A stretch of DNA of 60,543 nucleotides from Microseira wollei NIES-4236 (GCF_020521235.1 NZ_BLAY01000043.1:1-60543), one strand, 5' to 3'; shown: positions 25,059 through 34,502, numbered from the stretch's first letter. Notes: generated from the sequence alone by a model not told the origin. Numbers and translations: made by a program.

Positions 25059-27992
25059 ATGATTAAGAGCAAAACACTTGCCGAAACCATGACTGACAAT
25101 CCTGCTCAAATAATTATTAAAGATAGACGGGAATACAATAGTTGGGTGGCGAGTGAAACTTTAGAAGATTATGCCCTGCGCTACACTCCCAAATCTTTCC
25201 GCAAGTGGTCAGAGTTGCTGGTTGCCAATACAGCGATGGGAGGAATTTCTTTTTTAGCCTTAGAAGCGATTGGGGGGTCAATAGCCATCAGCTATGGGTT
25301 TGCCAATTCCTTCTGGGCGATTATTGTTGTAGGCGCGATTATTTTTCTGGCGGGTATTCCGATTTGTTACTACGCCTCGAAATATAACATCGATATGGAT
25401 TTGCTAACGCGAGGCGCGGGATTCGGTTACATTGGCTCCACGATTACTTCGCTGATTTATGCTTCGTTTACGTTTATATTCTTCGCCCTAGAAGCCGCCA
25501 TTATGTCCCAGGCGCTAGAGCTATATTTCCACCTGCCTTTGGCAATCGGTTATATCGTTTGTTCTTTAATTATTATTCCCCTGGTATTCTTTGGGGTGAC
25601 TCTGATTAACCAGATCCAACTCTGGACGCAACCTTTATGGTTAATTTTGATGATTGCCCCTTATATTTTTGTGCTATACAAAGAACCTGCCGCGCTCTCT
25701 AATTGGTTCAACTTTGCAGGTAAATCGACTAGCGGTGCTGCTTTCGATCCGCTGTTGTTTGGTTCGGCGGCTACCGTATCTTTTTCTTTAATTGCCCAAC
25801 TGGGAGAGCAAGTAGACTATCTGCGTTTTCTACCCGATAAAACAGCAAAAAATCGAACTCGGTGGTGGCTGGCTGTGATTTTAGCAGGTCCCGGCTGGAT
25901 TATTTTGGGGGGAGCCAAACAGTTAGGCGGCGCTTTTCTAGCCTCTTTAGCTGTAAGTCATGGCGTCAGTTTTACCAAAGCAGTCGAGCCAATTCAAATG
26001 TATCTAGCTGGGTTTGAAGCGATATTTTCAAATCCAGCGATAGTTTTAACCGTCGGCACGCTGTTTGTGATTATTTCTCAGATTAAAATTAACGTCACCA
26101 ATGCTTATGCAGGTTCCTTAGCTTGGTCAAACTTCTTTTCCAGAGTGACGCACAGCCATCCGGGACGAGTGGTATGGCTGATTTTTAACGTAGCGATCGC
26201 GCTGTTGATGATGGAACTCGGCGTCTTTGCCACCCTGGAGAAAGTGTTGGGACTGTACTCGAATGTGGCGATCGCTTGGATTGGAGCCTTGGTAGCTGAC
26301 TTAGCGATCAACAAACCCCTGGGAATCAGTCCCTCCTATATCGAATTTAAACGCGCTTATCTCTACAACATCAATCCGGTGGGATTTGGCTCCATGCTCG
26401 TGGGTTCCCTAGTTGCGATCGCCGCCTTCGTTGGTGTATTTGGCCCTGTTGCTCAAGCCTACTCTCCTTTCATCGCCCTGGGTTTAGCCTTTATTTTAGC
26501 TCCAATTATCGCCATTTTGACTAAAGGCAAATACTACATCGCTAGAGAGAATGTTTTGCTCAAAAATACAATTGCTCATTCCCTAAAATGTTCAATTTGT
26601 GGAGCGGAATACGAACCACAAGATATGGCTTATTGTCCAGTATATGACGGGCACATTTGCTCTTTATGTTGCAGTTTAAACAGTCGATGCCACGATATTT
26701 GTAAACATGCAAAAATTACCAAAAACCGGCTAAGTCAAATCCAGATTAAAAATATTTTGATTCAAAAAATATCTCCCCATATGGGAGCAAGAATATTAAA
26801 ATTTATCGGAATTTTCTCGGTGTTATCAGTCACAGTAGGAGCATGTTTAGGAATAATTTATTATCAAGAAATTTGGCTCTCTCCAGAAATTGCATTCCTG
26901 GCGAATGCGCTTTTAGGAACATTCCTCAAATTATATGCTGCCTTGCTAGTTTTGATTGGGATTGGCACCTGGTGGTTAGTGCTGGCGCAGGAAAGCCGCG
27001 AGTTAGCAGAAGCAGAACTCGACAAGCAAAATCTCCAGATGCAACAAGAAATTATAGAAAGGAAGAAGACAGAAATTGCCTTGCGGAAGTCTGAATCAAA
27101 ACTGCTCAAGCAAGCCAAAATTCTCCAGGAAACCTTGCAAAACTTGAACCAGACCCAAGCGCAACTGATTCAAACGGAAAAAATGTCCAGCCTCGGTCAA
27201 TTAGTGGCGGGTGTTGCTCACGAAATTAATAACCCAGTCAACTTCATTTATGCCAATATCACTCATGTAGCAGAATACAGTAATAACCTGCTAGATTTAA
27301 TTAAATTGTACCAACAATACTATCCCAATATCGATTCAGAAATTCAAGATTTACAGTCAGAAATAGATCTGGAATTTTTGCGCGAAGATTTACCGAAAAT
27401 ACTTGATTCTATGAAAGTAGGAGCCAACCGCATCCGCCAAATTGTCTTGACATTGCGAAACTTCTCGCGCTTAGATGAAGCCGAAATGAAGCCGGTGAAT
27501 ATCCATGAAGGCATTGATAGCACGCTGTTAATTTTGCAGCATCGTCTCAAAGCCAAACCCGAGCGAGGCGAAATTGAAATTATTAAAGCATACAGCGATT
27601 TACCTGCGGTCGAATGTTATGCAGGCAAGCTCAACCAGGTGTTTATGAATATCTTGAGCAATGCCATCGATGCTTTAGAAGAAAGGGAAAAAGAAGCGGC
27701 AAAGGAAAAGCAGTCTCTCCCTTCTCCCTGCCTGTGGATTACGACTGAAATTATTGACAAAGATTGGGTCATAATTAGCATCAAAGATAATGGAATAGGA
27801 ATTACCGAGATAGTAAAATCTCGACTGTTCGATCCCTTTTTTACCACCAAACCAGTCGGTCAAGGAACCGGATTGGGATTATCCATCAGTTATCAAATTA
27901 TTGTCGAGCATCACCGCGGTAGGTTGCGGTGTCTATCCACACCAAAAAAAGGAACCGAGTTTCAAATTGAAATTCCGATTCGGCCAAGTTAA
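25059..27992 (+). CDS. NCS1-type permease fused to a histidine kinase
   Basis: 977 codons. Residues of about 25-500 form a 12-helix nucleobase:cation symporter-1 (purine/cytosine permease) domain: EDYALRYTPKSFRKWSE, NTAMGGISFLALEAIGGS, TRGAGFGYIGS and LIAQLGEQVDYLRFLP. A Cys-rich block follows at about 510-551 (CSICGAEYEPQ...YCPVYDGHICSLCCSLNSRCHDIC), a likely zinc-binding module. Two more helices (about 575-650), a coiled coil and a HisKA/HATPase domain complete it: VAGVAHEINNPVNF (His near 720), NILSNAIDAL, DNGIGI and GQGTGLGLS. It presumably senses a purine-like solute or the transport cycle. No response regulator is adjacent. An alternative start is ATG at 25089. Confidence 0.88.
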   Translation: MIKSKTLAETMTDNPAQIIIKDRREYNSWVASETLEDYALRYTPKSFRKWSELLVANTAMGGISFLALEAIGGSIAISYGFANSFWAIIVVGAIIFLAGIPICYYASKYNIDMDLLTRGAGFGYIGSTITSLIYASFTFIFFALEAAIMSQALELYFHLPLAIGYIVCSLIIIPLVFFGVTLINQIQLWTQPLWLILMIAPYIFVLYKEPAALSNWFNFAGKSTSGAAFDPLLFGSAATVSFSLIAQLGEQVDYLRFLPDKTAKNRTRWWLAVILAGPGWIILGGAKQLGGAFLASLAVSHGVSFTKAVEPIQMYLAGFEAIFSNPAIVLTVGTLFVIISQIKINVTNAYAGSLAWSNFFSRVTHSHPGRVVWLIFNVAIALLMMELGVFATLEKVLGLYSNVAIAWIGALVADLAINKPLGISPSYIEFKRAYLYNINPVGFGSMLVGSLVAIAAFVGVFGPVAQAYSPFIALGLAFILAPIIAILTKGKYYIARENVLLKNTIAHSLKCSICGAEYEPQDMAYCPVYDGHICSLCCSLNSRCHDICKHAKITKNRLSQIQIKNILIQKISPHMGARILKFIGIFSVLSVTVGACLGIIYYQEIWLSPEIAFLANALLGTFLKLYAALLVLIGIGTWWLVLAQESRELAEAELDKQNLQMQQEIIERKKTEIALRKSESKLLKQAKILQETLQNLNQTQAQLIQTEKMSSLGQLVAGVAHEINNPVNFIYANITHVAEYSNNLLDLIKLYQQYYPNIDSEIQDLQSEIDLEFLREDLPKILDSMKVGANRIRQIVLTLRNFSRLDEAEMKPVNIHEGIDSTLLILQHRLKAKPERGEIEIIKAYSDLPAVECYAGKLNQVFMNILSNAIDALEEREKEAAKEKQSLPSPCLWITTEIIDKDWVIISIKDNGIGITEIVKSRLFDPFFTTKPVGQGTGLGLSISYQIIVEHHRGRLRCLSTPKKGTEFQIEIPIRPS

Positions 27993-28520
27993 ACTGTGGC
28001 ATTACAAGAGATTTAATTGGCTGTTTTAACAAATTGCTAATTGCTAATTGCTAATTGTCAATTGCCTCCAGAGCTGTTCAGCAATCAGTGACTGTTTCTT
28101 TTTTATTTAGCCATTAGCGATTAGCGATTAGCAGTTACACAACCGTTGCTCAGGGACATGATATAATGCCGTGTCCCTAATTTTTGCGCGTCTGTTATCC
28201 TGGTGATGCCGGTAATATTTGCGTAAGTCCTGATTGTTTCCCAATTGTCCAATATCAGCAGACGCTGAACTTTTCCCTAACTTAGCTGTATCGCAATGTC
28301 CAGGCGGTTAAACGAAACTGAGATCGAGATCAACAGAATCGCCCGACTGGGTGTAGGCAAACAGCCACCCTCTAAATAAGAATAGCAAGATAAAGCCACC
28401 TAAGGGCTGTGGCTCCAGGAAAATAGGCGCTACTCGCCCAGACTATAACTTAGGAAGATCTATCTATGTTGAACAAACTTAAACAATTATAACTCTCATG
28501 GCTGTATAAGGAGAAAATAA
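27993..28520. other. Gene-free stretch with repeats
   Basis: Holds GCTAATT heptamers (28033-28058), GATTAGC/CCATTAG heptamers (28110-28132), a CGGACATGATAT-like terminus (GGGACATGATATAATG, 28145) and a GCGTAAGTCCTGATT end at 28222. No frame looks coding. The stretch 28300-28520 likely contains the promoter of the MAPEG gene; TATAAGGAGAAAATAA supplies its ribosome site. Confidence 0.55.
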
Positions 28521-29084
28521 ATGTTGAATACCACTCATCCAGATGAAACATTGCCAAGTCTTTATAACCAACAAAAAACTGTAGGATGGCAAATTGTTGC
28601 AGCCGTTGTATTTTGCACAACTTTTGTGTTAATTGCTTATTTTATAATTCCGGTATCCCTACCTCTGTTAGATACAGCAGAACAGCGCTTAATTTTCGCC
28701 CTCCGTTGTCAGATCTTTCCCCTCCTAATGCTATTTGCTGGAATTGCAACCATTGGGAACAGTCGATTTCTCAGTCCAGCGATTAACCCATTAGCAAATG
28801 CTGAGTCAGAACAAATGCGCGTCCACCTGCGCTATCTCAGCAATACTTTAGAGCAATTCGTGTTATTTTTCGTAGCGACTTTAGTTCTTTCTACCTTTTT
28901 AGATGCAGCCAGTATCAAACTAATTCCCATTTTAGCTATTCTGTTTGTCTTGGGAAGAATTGCCTTTTGGATTGGCTATCTAAAAAATCCCCTTTACAGA
29001 GGCTTTGGCATGGGAGTTACCTTGTATCCGACAGCTGTTATGCTATTTTACGATGCCTATCGCGTTCTGAGTTTAATCTGGTAA
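28521..29084 (+). CDS. MAPEG-family membrane protein
   Basis: 187 codons, four predicted transmembrane helices (about 22-45, 58-80, 108-130, 135-160). LRYLSNTLEQFVLFFVATLVL and the later RIAFWIGYLKNPLYRGFGMG segment fit the MAPEG superfamily (eicosanoid and glutathione metabolism; microsomal glutathione transferase-like). The ribosome site AAGGAG precedes ATG. It heads a short cluster with a 34-codon membrane peptide and a cytochrome P450, suggesting a shared role in lipid or hydrocarbon oxidation. Confidence 0.8.
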   Translation: MLNTTHPDETLPSLYNQQKTVGWQIVAAVVFCTTFVLIAYFIIPVSLPLLDTAEQRLIFALRCQIFPLLMLFAGIATIGNSRFLSPAINPLANAESEQMRVHLRYLSNTLEQFVLFFVATLVLSTFLDAASIKLIPILAILFVLGRIAFWIGYLKNPLYRGFGMGVTLYPTAVMLFYDAYRVLSLIW

Positions 29085-29103
29085 ATACCAAGGAGATTGA
29101 AAG

Positions 29104-29208
29104 ATGAATCAGAAAAAATCCGCAGAAAAGAGTATTGGCAAAGTCATTGGAATAACAACCCTCGCAGTTGGCGTGCTGCTTGTCATCTACATGATGCGGT
29201 ATTTCTGA
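29104..29208 (+). CDS. 34-residue single-helix membrane peptide
   Basis: Begins at an ATG with a strong AAGGAGATTGAAAG ribosome site, 17 bp after the MAPEG stop. The product starts MNQKKSAEKSIGKVIGITTL and continues as one transmembrane helix (AVGVLLVIYMM) with a basic cytoplasmic N-terminus. Size, spacing and ribosome site argue for a real small gene in the operon. It could be a subunit or adaptor for the neighbouring membrane enzymes; function unknown. Confidence 0.6.
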   Translation: MNQKKSAEKSIGKVIGITTLAVGVLLVIYMMRYF

Positions 29209-29286
29209 TGGCTATAATTGGGGTGATTGAGATTTATATATTCACCCAAACCTACATTTTAAACTCACAAACAAGGAGAACAACTA

Positions 29287-30666
29287 ATGGTTAGCCTGAA
29301 AGAAAAAGAGCAAAATACACCAGTTAATAAAATTCCAGAAACATCCGTTCCCAGGTGGCGGCAAACTATCAATGGAATTACCCGCCCCATGTATTATCTG
29401 GAAAAAACACGACAAGACTATGGGGACATTTATTTAGCTAAATTTGCCGGTTTTCCCAACCAATTAGTTATCAGCGATCCCCAAGCAATTCAGCAAATTT
29501 TTACAGCAGATCCCAATCTGTTTGATTCTGGTTCTGGAAATCAGATTACTGAACCTTTAGTAGGGCCAAATTCATTGATATTGTTAGATGGCGATCGCCA
29601 CATGCAACAGCGCAAGCTTTTAATGCCGCCTTTTCACGGCGAACGCATGAAAGCTTACGGTCAGACAATCTGCGAGATTTCTCAACAAGTCACTAACGAG
29701 TGGAAAATTGGGGAAACTTTTGTTGCGCGTCCCGCTATGCAAGAGATTTCTTTGCAAGTGATTCTTCGCACCATTTTTGGATTAAAGGAAGGCGAGCGAT
29801 CTCAACAAATCAGAAAGATTTTAACCGCGATGCTCGATTCTTTTAACGAGCCTTTAAGCGCGATATTTCTCTTCTTTAAATCCCTGCAAGTCGATCTGGG
29901 ATCTTGGAGTCCTTGGGGCAATTTTATCCGACAAAGGGCATTACTTGATGAACTATTGTACCAAGAAATTCGGGAACGTCGCGCTCAACCGGAATCTTGG
30001 GGTGAAGATATTCTGAGTTTATTACTATCTGCTCGCGATGAAGCAGGTCAACCGATGACCGATGTGGAATTGCGCGATGAATTGATGACCATGCTATTCG
30101 CAGGTCATGAAACAACAGCAACCGCTTTAGCTTGGGCTTTGTATTGGATTCATTACCTGCCAGAAGTGCGAGAAAAGCTGCTGCAAGAACTCAATTATAT
30201 CGACATTGATAACGCAGATCCGATGGAGATTGCTCGGTTGCCTTATTTGAATGCAGTCTGCTCAGAAACGCTGCGGATTTACCCAATTGTTTTCTTTGCT
30301 TTACCGCGAATTTTGCAAGCTCCGATGCAGTTAATGGACTACAATTTACCAAAAGGAACGATGCTGTCTATCTGCATTTATTTGACTCACCATCGCCCGG
30401 ATATTTATCCAGAACCGAATCAGTTTAAGCCAGAGCGATTTTTAGAACGGCAGTTCTCTCCCTATGAATATTTGCCGTTTGGAGGGAGCAATCGTCGCTG
30501 TCTGGGGGCGGCATTTGCCATGTTTGAAATGAAATTAGCACTGGCAAATATCTTATCCCGCTGTTCGCTCGATCTGGCAGAAAAAAGACCTCTAATACCC
30601 GTCCGTCGCGGCATAACATTTGCACCCAAGGGGGGAGTGCATTTGACCTTGAAAGCGCGAAATTAA
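29287..30666 (+). CDS. Cytochrome P450, CYP110-like
   Basis: 459 codons with an AAGGAG ribosome site. I-helix oxygen-binding motif AGHETT, K-helix ETLR, the PERF segment (KPERFLE) and the haem-binding loop FGGSNRRCLG with the axial Cys near residue 405. The sequence style (SLILLDGDRHMQQRKLLMPPFHGERM) is that of CYP110, a cyanobacterial family that hydroxylates fatty acids and alkanes in vitro. No membrane anchor is evident. A probable terminator lies at 30803. Confidence 0.92.
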   Translation: MVSLKEKEQNTPVNKIPETSVPRWRQTINGITRPMYYLEKTRQDYGDIYLAKFAGFPNQLVISDPQAIQQIFTADPNLFDSGSGNQITEPLVGPNSLILLDGDRHMQQRKLLMPPFHGERMKAYGQTICEISQQVTNEWKIGETFVARPAMQEISLQVILRTIFGLKEGERSQQIRKILTAMLDSFNEPLSAIFLFFKSLQVDLGSWSPWGNFIRQRALLDELLYQEIRERRAQPESWGEDILSLLLSARDEAGQPMTDVELRDELMTMLFAGHETTATALAWALYWIHYLPEVREKLLQELNYIDIDNADPMEIARLPYLNAVCSETLRIYPIVFFALPRILQAPMQLMDYNLPKGTMLSICIYLTHHRPDIYPEPNQFKPERFLERQFSPYEYLPFGGSNRRCLGAAFAMFEMKLALANILSRCSLDLAEKRPLIPVRRGITFAPKGGVHLTLKARN

Positions 30667-30670
30667 CTAA

Positions 30671-30782
30671 TATCAAATCCTGCATCGAAATGATCGGCCT
30701 TTCTTGGTAATTGCTAATTGCTAATTGCTAATTTATAATTGCCCCTAGAGGTCGTAATTACGATGCAACGGTCAACGATATA
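30671..30782. repeat. Second copy of the TGCATCG inverted-repeat element
   Basis: Matches 7746-7858 over most of its length: TGCATCGAAATGATCGGCC at one side, heptamer AATTGCT loop, GGTCGTAATTACGATGCA at the other, then CGGTCAACGATAT. It sits between the P450 stop and its apparent terminator. Confidence 0.65.
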
Positions 30783-30802
30783 ACACCCAAAACTGAGCGC
30801 CT

Positions 30803-30831
30803 AACCCCGAATTATTAGATAATTCGGGGTT
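30803..30831 (+). terminator. Rho-independent terminator after the P450 cluster
   Basis: AACCCCGAATTAT pairs perfectly with ATAATTCGGGGTT (13 bp) around a 3-base loop, followed by CTTTCT. The T-tract is short, but the stem is stable. It would end transcription of the MAPEG-P450 unit and shield the convergent DUF3891 locus. Confidence 0.65.
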
Positions 30832-30840
30832 CTTTCTGTG

Positions 30841-31589
30841 TCATTTTACAAGGGTCCACTCTAACACTTTAATAGGAGCTTGTTGCAGTGCTTCTGTAAG
30901 TTCGGCATTATTTTCAAATTTGACTTGATTGAGATAGCAAGCTTCGAAGTTGACGGTGAATTGTTTTTCCTCAAAAGGCCAAGGGATAACAGTAATGCTG
31001 CCATCGCTTTCTTGCTTGATGTCGTAGCGATCGCCATCAGGACCAGTGCCAATTTCTAAGGCACGTTCGCCTGCGGGAATCTCGCGCTTGCACAAGATTA
31101 GGGACAAGCGATATGCCGACCGCACGCTGCGCGAACGCACCACTGAAAAAATGCATAAGCTGCTTCAGCTTCCTTTTTTGTAATCCCCAATTCTTTCCGC
31201 CATTTTTCTTGATTTTGTAGTTGCTCATCCAGAAAACTATCCAATTCCGGCGACTCTCCCCGCTTGCCTTCATTCAAAAAGCTCATGTGCATTGAAATTA
31301 ACATCGCCACCCACCTTCCCCGATAGCGAGCATTATTAGTGAATTCTTTTAGCTGTTTAATGTCGCTTTTTTTAGCAAGGGTAAAATCTAATGGCGTGCC
31401 AGCAGGAGTGAGGTGATTACCTTCCCATTCCTTTTCTAAATCGTCGTGGTGGGAAATCGCCGCGACGGTTTCAATGATGCGTTGGGGACGGTCTTTTTTA
31501 TGCCAGTTTCCCGCGATTTGTGCTGCTAGTAAAGCATGGGCGCGGTGGTAAATAATTTCCCATCCATTCTCGTGTTGATTAGCAATCAC
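30841..31589 (-). pseudogene. DUF3891 gene disrupted by a 23-bp repeat insertion
   Basis: The frame from 31589 (MIANQHENGWEIIYHRAHAL, then HHDDLEKEWEGN) is a DUF3891 protein of unknown function. At about 31140 it shifts into a short false tail ending at 31098. The genuine C-terminal part, LSLILCKREIPAGERALEIG to EWTLVK, continues in another frame to 30841. Removing 23 bases (TTCGCGCAGCGTGCGGTCGGC plus AT) restores FFQWC-DRLSLILC and regenerates a HIP1-like TGCGATCGC, so the lesion is a small repeat inserted into a HIP1 site. Confidence 0.75.
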
Positions 31590-31760
31590 TAAAGCATCAT
31601 CCTCCTTGCTTGAAATACCGAATTTGGTATGCCAATTGACACCTAAATATGAGGATAATCTTCGGTCAGATTTGGCAAAAGTAACTTAGGGCAGACATGC
31701 TTGCCTATCTTAAGAAAGATACTCTTAGGGTCTATGAGAGTAAACTCAGATCTTCCATCA

Positions 31761-31860
31761 AGGGAGGTGGAACCTCCCTGAATTCGTTCCCAGGTTGAAC
31801 CTGGGAACGAGAAACGAGAAAACACTCAGATCCTCGACTTCTAGAAGAAGTCGGGGATCT
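31761..31860. repeat. Three consecutive palindromes
   Basis: AGGGAGGT/ACCTCCCT (31761-31779), CGTTCCCAGGTT-G-AACCTGGGAACG (31785-31809, same family as 15883-15911) and AGATCCTCGACTTCT facing AGAAGTCGGGGATCT (31828-31860). The last ends 3 bp before the ruvC stop codon and may act as its terminator structure. Confidence 0.65.
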
Positions 31861-31863
31861 ATC

Positions 31864-32337
31864 TTACTGTTGAAAACAAGCCGTCAGTGCGATCGCCAGT
31901 GCATCCGCCGCATCATCTGGCTTGGGGATATAATCTAAATTCAACTCGTGGGCGACGGCTTGTTGTACCTCTTGTTTATCTGCATTGCCCATTCCCGTTA
32001 GCGCCTGTTTCACCTGGGCGGGTGTATACTCGACAAATGGGACGCCGTGCTGAGCTAAAACTAGCATAATCACGCCCCGCGCTTGGGCGATCGCAATCGT
32101 GTTACCCATGCGATAAAAAAATAGTTTCTCAATTGCTACCAGATCGGGTTGCCATTCCTGCATCAAGGTGTGCAGATCGTCGTAGATCGTGCGGAGTCGT
32201 TCCCCCATTTCGGTATTGGCTTCGGTTTTAATCGCACCAAAATCTAGCGGTGTAGGACTTTGTGGCATTTGGCAGCGAATCACCCCAAACCCTAACACAG
32301 CCAGCCCCGGATCTAATCCCAGAATTCGCTGCTCCAT
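31864..32337 (-). CDS. ruvC: Holliday junction resolvase RuvC
   Basis: 157 codons. Catalytic acidic residues sit in [12 protein letters not shown] (Asp7), [10 protein letters not shown] (Glu), and [16 protein letters not shown] (two Asp). Other RuvC landmarks are [14 protein letters not shown] and [21 protein letters not shown]. It cleaves Holliday junctions symmetrically in complex with RuvAB. Full length for the family. It stands alone with its promoter facing the long non-coding stretch 32338-33116. Confidence 0.95.
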   Translation of the reverse strand: MEQRILGLDPGLAVLGFGVIRCQMPQSPTPLDFGAIKTEANTEMGERLRTIYDDLHTLMQEWQPDLVAIEKLFFYRMGNTIAIAQARGVIMLVLAQHGVPFVEYTPAQVKQALTGMGNADKQEVQQAVAHELNLDYIPKPDDAADALAIALTACFQQ

Positions 32338-33116
32338 AAAAATTTCAGATTTTGTACTACCTTGGCGTGAAATACTTTATCCCAAGTGGGTGGGTACAAT
32401 AAGGTCGTTCAATCTGATCGGCAATCGCTGAAAAAAACCCACATATAGACGCTCAAGGGATGAAACTTGTTCTTTACTGGCTCAGAGTTGATAAATATGG
32501 CAAAACTTTGCTAACAAATACCTAATCAAACCGCGCTGAGAACAAAAATGCGACTCGCAGCTTGGTTCAAAAATATATATCATACATTGTTCTGGCGATC
32601 CTGGTGAAGTACCGGGCGCTGATGCTCCGCATACAGCACGGACTTCCGGTCTCCTCTGCCGTTGCCACGTTAGGGACATACTACAGGATGTGAGGAACCC
32701 AATCCGATGATGGTCTTACACAGCATCTCTGGTGCTTGCGAACCTTTATCCAGTCAGTGCCAGAACCCCGGCAGCAACTCGCCTGCCGCTGGTCGAAAGC
32801 TTTCTGTTTGTAAAACTTCTCTTGGTCTTATGCCATCGCCGCCAGCTGGAGAAGTTCCTTCCCAGATCTACCGATCTTTCTGCGGCAAGAGTCGTCACTC
32901 TACTTCAGAATTAGCCTGTCTGTTCGATCCGGTCAGGCGGGATCGAGACCATCTGTATTATAACTCGAAACCCTTGCAAATTGGCAGTTTCGGGGGCATT
33001 CACCCAGACTCAACTGCGTTGGGGGTCTGTGTATCCCGACGCTGACCGTTCTCTTGGCGGGACGAACATCGCCCCCAAACCCCCATTTAGTTAAATTCAC
33101 CACCCCCGGATTCATC
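32338..33116. other. Long stretch without a recognised gene
   Basis: 780 bp between divergent ruvC and yvcK. Open frames here resemble no known protein. Part of it (32590-33060) is noticeably GC-richer and has many short self-complementary strings (for example CCGGTCAGGCGGGATCGAGACC), as in a structured RNA or a decayed gene. A 19-codon frame starts at 32548 (MRLAAWFKNIYHT...). No rnpB, tmRNA, SRP RNA or riboswitch signature was recognised. Confidence 0.4.
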
Positions 33117-34502
33117 ATGTCAATTGGTATATTCAAACAAGTTCTACTCCTCCTGTCTCAGGAGTCGCGCCTAGCCTGGGGTTTTAACCCCAGGACTCCC
33201 CGGCGATTTAACCGATGGTTTAAGTGGTTAGCGCCCGGTTTGTTAGTGAAACGCTGGTTGCTGATCAGTGCTACCGGCGTGCTGCTGACAAGTCTGGGAA
33301 TGGCGATATGGGTGAAGCTAACGCCCACCTATCGCCTGATTCAGTTCACGTTCGAAGTTGTAGAGAAGATTGCTGCGATCGTTCCCAACTATATCAGCGG
33401 GCCTATAGTGATACTCTGTGGTCTGCTGTTGATTTTATGGGGGCAAACCCGCAGCCTGGGTTCAATTACAGAGGTTCTCAAACCTGGGGGAGATGACGAA
33501 CTGATTGACATGCTGCTGGCGCATCGCCGGTTAAATCGGGGTCCGAAAATTGTAGCGATTGGCGGCGGTACGGGGCTTTCGACGCTGCTGCGGGGATTAA
33601 AGGCTTACAGCGGCAATATAAGCGCGATTGTCACCGTAGCGGACGATGGCGGCTCCTCAGGACGCCTGCGGCGGGAAATTGGAGTTTTGCCCCCTGGAGA
33701 TATTCGCAACTGTTTGGCAGCGTTGGCAGATGAGGAAAAGTTATTAACCGAATTGTTTCAATATCGGTTCAAGGCGGGGGATGGTTTAACGGGTCACAGT
33801 TTTGGTAACCTGTTCCTGACGGCGATGAGCGAAATTACCGGCGATTTAGACCGAGCGATCGTAGCCAGTTCCAAAGTTCTAGCCGTGCGAGGGCGAGTGT
33901 TACCGGCGACGCTCTCAGATGTGCGTTTATGGGCGGAATTAGCCGACGGACGCCGCATTGAAGGCGAGTCGAATATTACAGAAGCCAAAGGCAGCATTGT
34001 GAAAATTGGTTGCACACCCGCCAATCCACCCGCGTTACCCAAAGCGCTCAAGGCAATTCAGGAAGCGGATTATATTATTATCGGGCCGGGAAGTCTTTAT
34101 ACCAGCGTGATTCCGAATTTGTTGGTGCCGGAAATTGCTAGTGCGATCGCCCAACGGCAAGTCCCCCGCATCTACGTCTGCAACGTCATGACCCAACCGG
34201 GAGAAACTCAAGGATACACCGTTGCCGACCACATCAAGGCCATCGATCAAGCCTGCGGACAGCGGTTATTTAACGCCGTCCTCGTGCAGCGGAAAGTCCC
34301 CTCCGCCAAAGCGCTGATCCGCTATGCTCAAGAAAATTCCTATCCCGTGCGCCTAGATCGAGAAGCAGTAGGACAATTGGGGCGTCGGATCGTTCTATCC
34401 AACGTCATGGATGAAGATGAAAACACAGGTCTAGTCCGCCACAATCCCCAAAAACTAGCTCGCGTTCTCCTGCGATGGTATGGTCGCGCTCAAACCGGCT
34501 AA
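33117..34502 (+). CDS. yvcK: YvcK-family gluconeogenesis/cell-shape factor (CofD-like)
   Basis: 461 codons from the ATG at 33117; an in-frame upstream extension to 33054 is less likely. Cyanobacterial YvcK has an extra N-terminal membrane part, here two helices (about 44-65 and 88-108). The CofD-like domain starts [20 protein letters not shown] and contains [36 protein letters not shown] and [17 protein letters not shown]. YvcK proteins bind UDP-sugars and are needed for growth on gluconeogenic carbon and for cell shape in Bacillus. The N-terminal codons include a palindromic repeat (33150-33199) that looks inserted in frame. Confidence 0.9.
   Translation: MSIGIFKQVLLLLSQESRLAWGFNPRTPRRFNRWFKWLAPGLLVKRWLLISATGVLLTSLGMAIWVKLTPTYRLIQFTFEVVEKIAAIVPNYISGPIVILCGLLLILWGQTRSLGSITEVLKPGGDDELIDMLLAHRRLNRGPKIVAIGGGTGLSTLLRGLKAYSGNISAIVTVADDGGSSGRLRREIGVLPPGDIRNCLAALADEEKLLTELFQYRFKAGDGLTGHSFGNLFLTAMSEITGDLDRAIVASSKVLAVRGRVLPATLSDVRLWAELADGRRIEGESNITEAKGSIVKIGCTPANPPALPKALKAIQEADYIIIGPGSLYTSVIPNLLVPEIASAIAQRQVPRIYVCNVMTQPGETQGYTVADHIKAIDQACGQRLFNAVLVQRKVPSAKALIRYAQENSYPVRLDREAVGQLGRRIVLSNVMDEDENTGLVRHNPQKLARVLLRWYGRAQTG
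33150..33199. repeat. Palindromic repeat inside the yvcK reading frame
   Basis: CTCCTG/CAGGAG (33150-33164), CCTGGGGTT-TT-AACCCCAGG (33175-33194) and an outer GGAGTC/GACTCC pair (33161-33166, 33194-33199) form stacked hairpins. Translated, they give [15 protein letters not shown] between the start and the conserved [17 protein letters not shown] segment. Confidence 0.5.

Noticed and set aside
32482-32679. Minus-strand 65-codon frame between ruvC and yvcK
   Set aside because: No ribosome site, no recognisable family, and composition does not look coding.
32590-32720. RNase P RNA, tmRNA or SRP RNA
   Set aside because: None of the conserved core strings of these RNAs (for example GAAAGTCCGGGC of RNase P) was found in the region.
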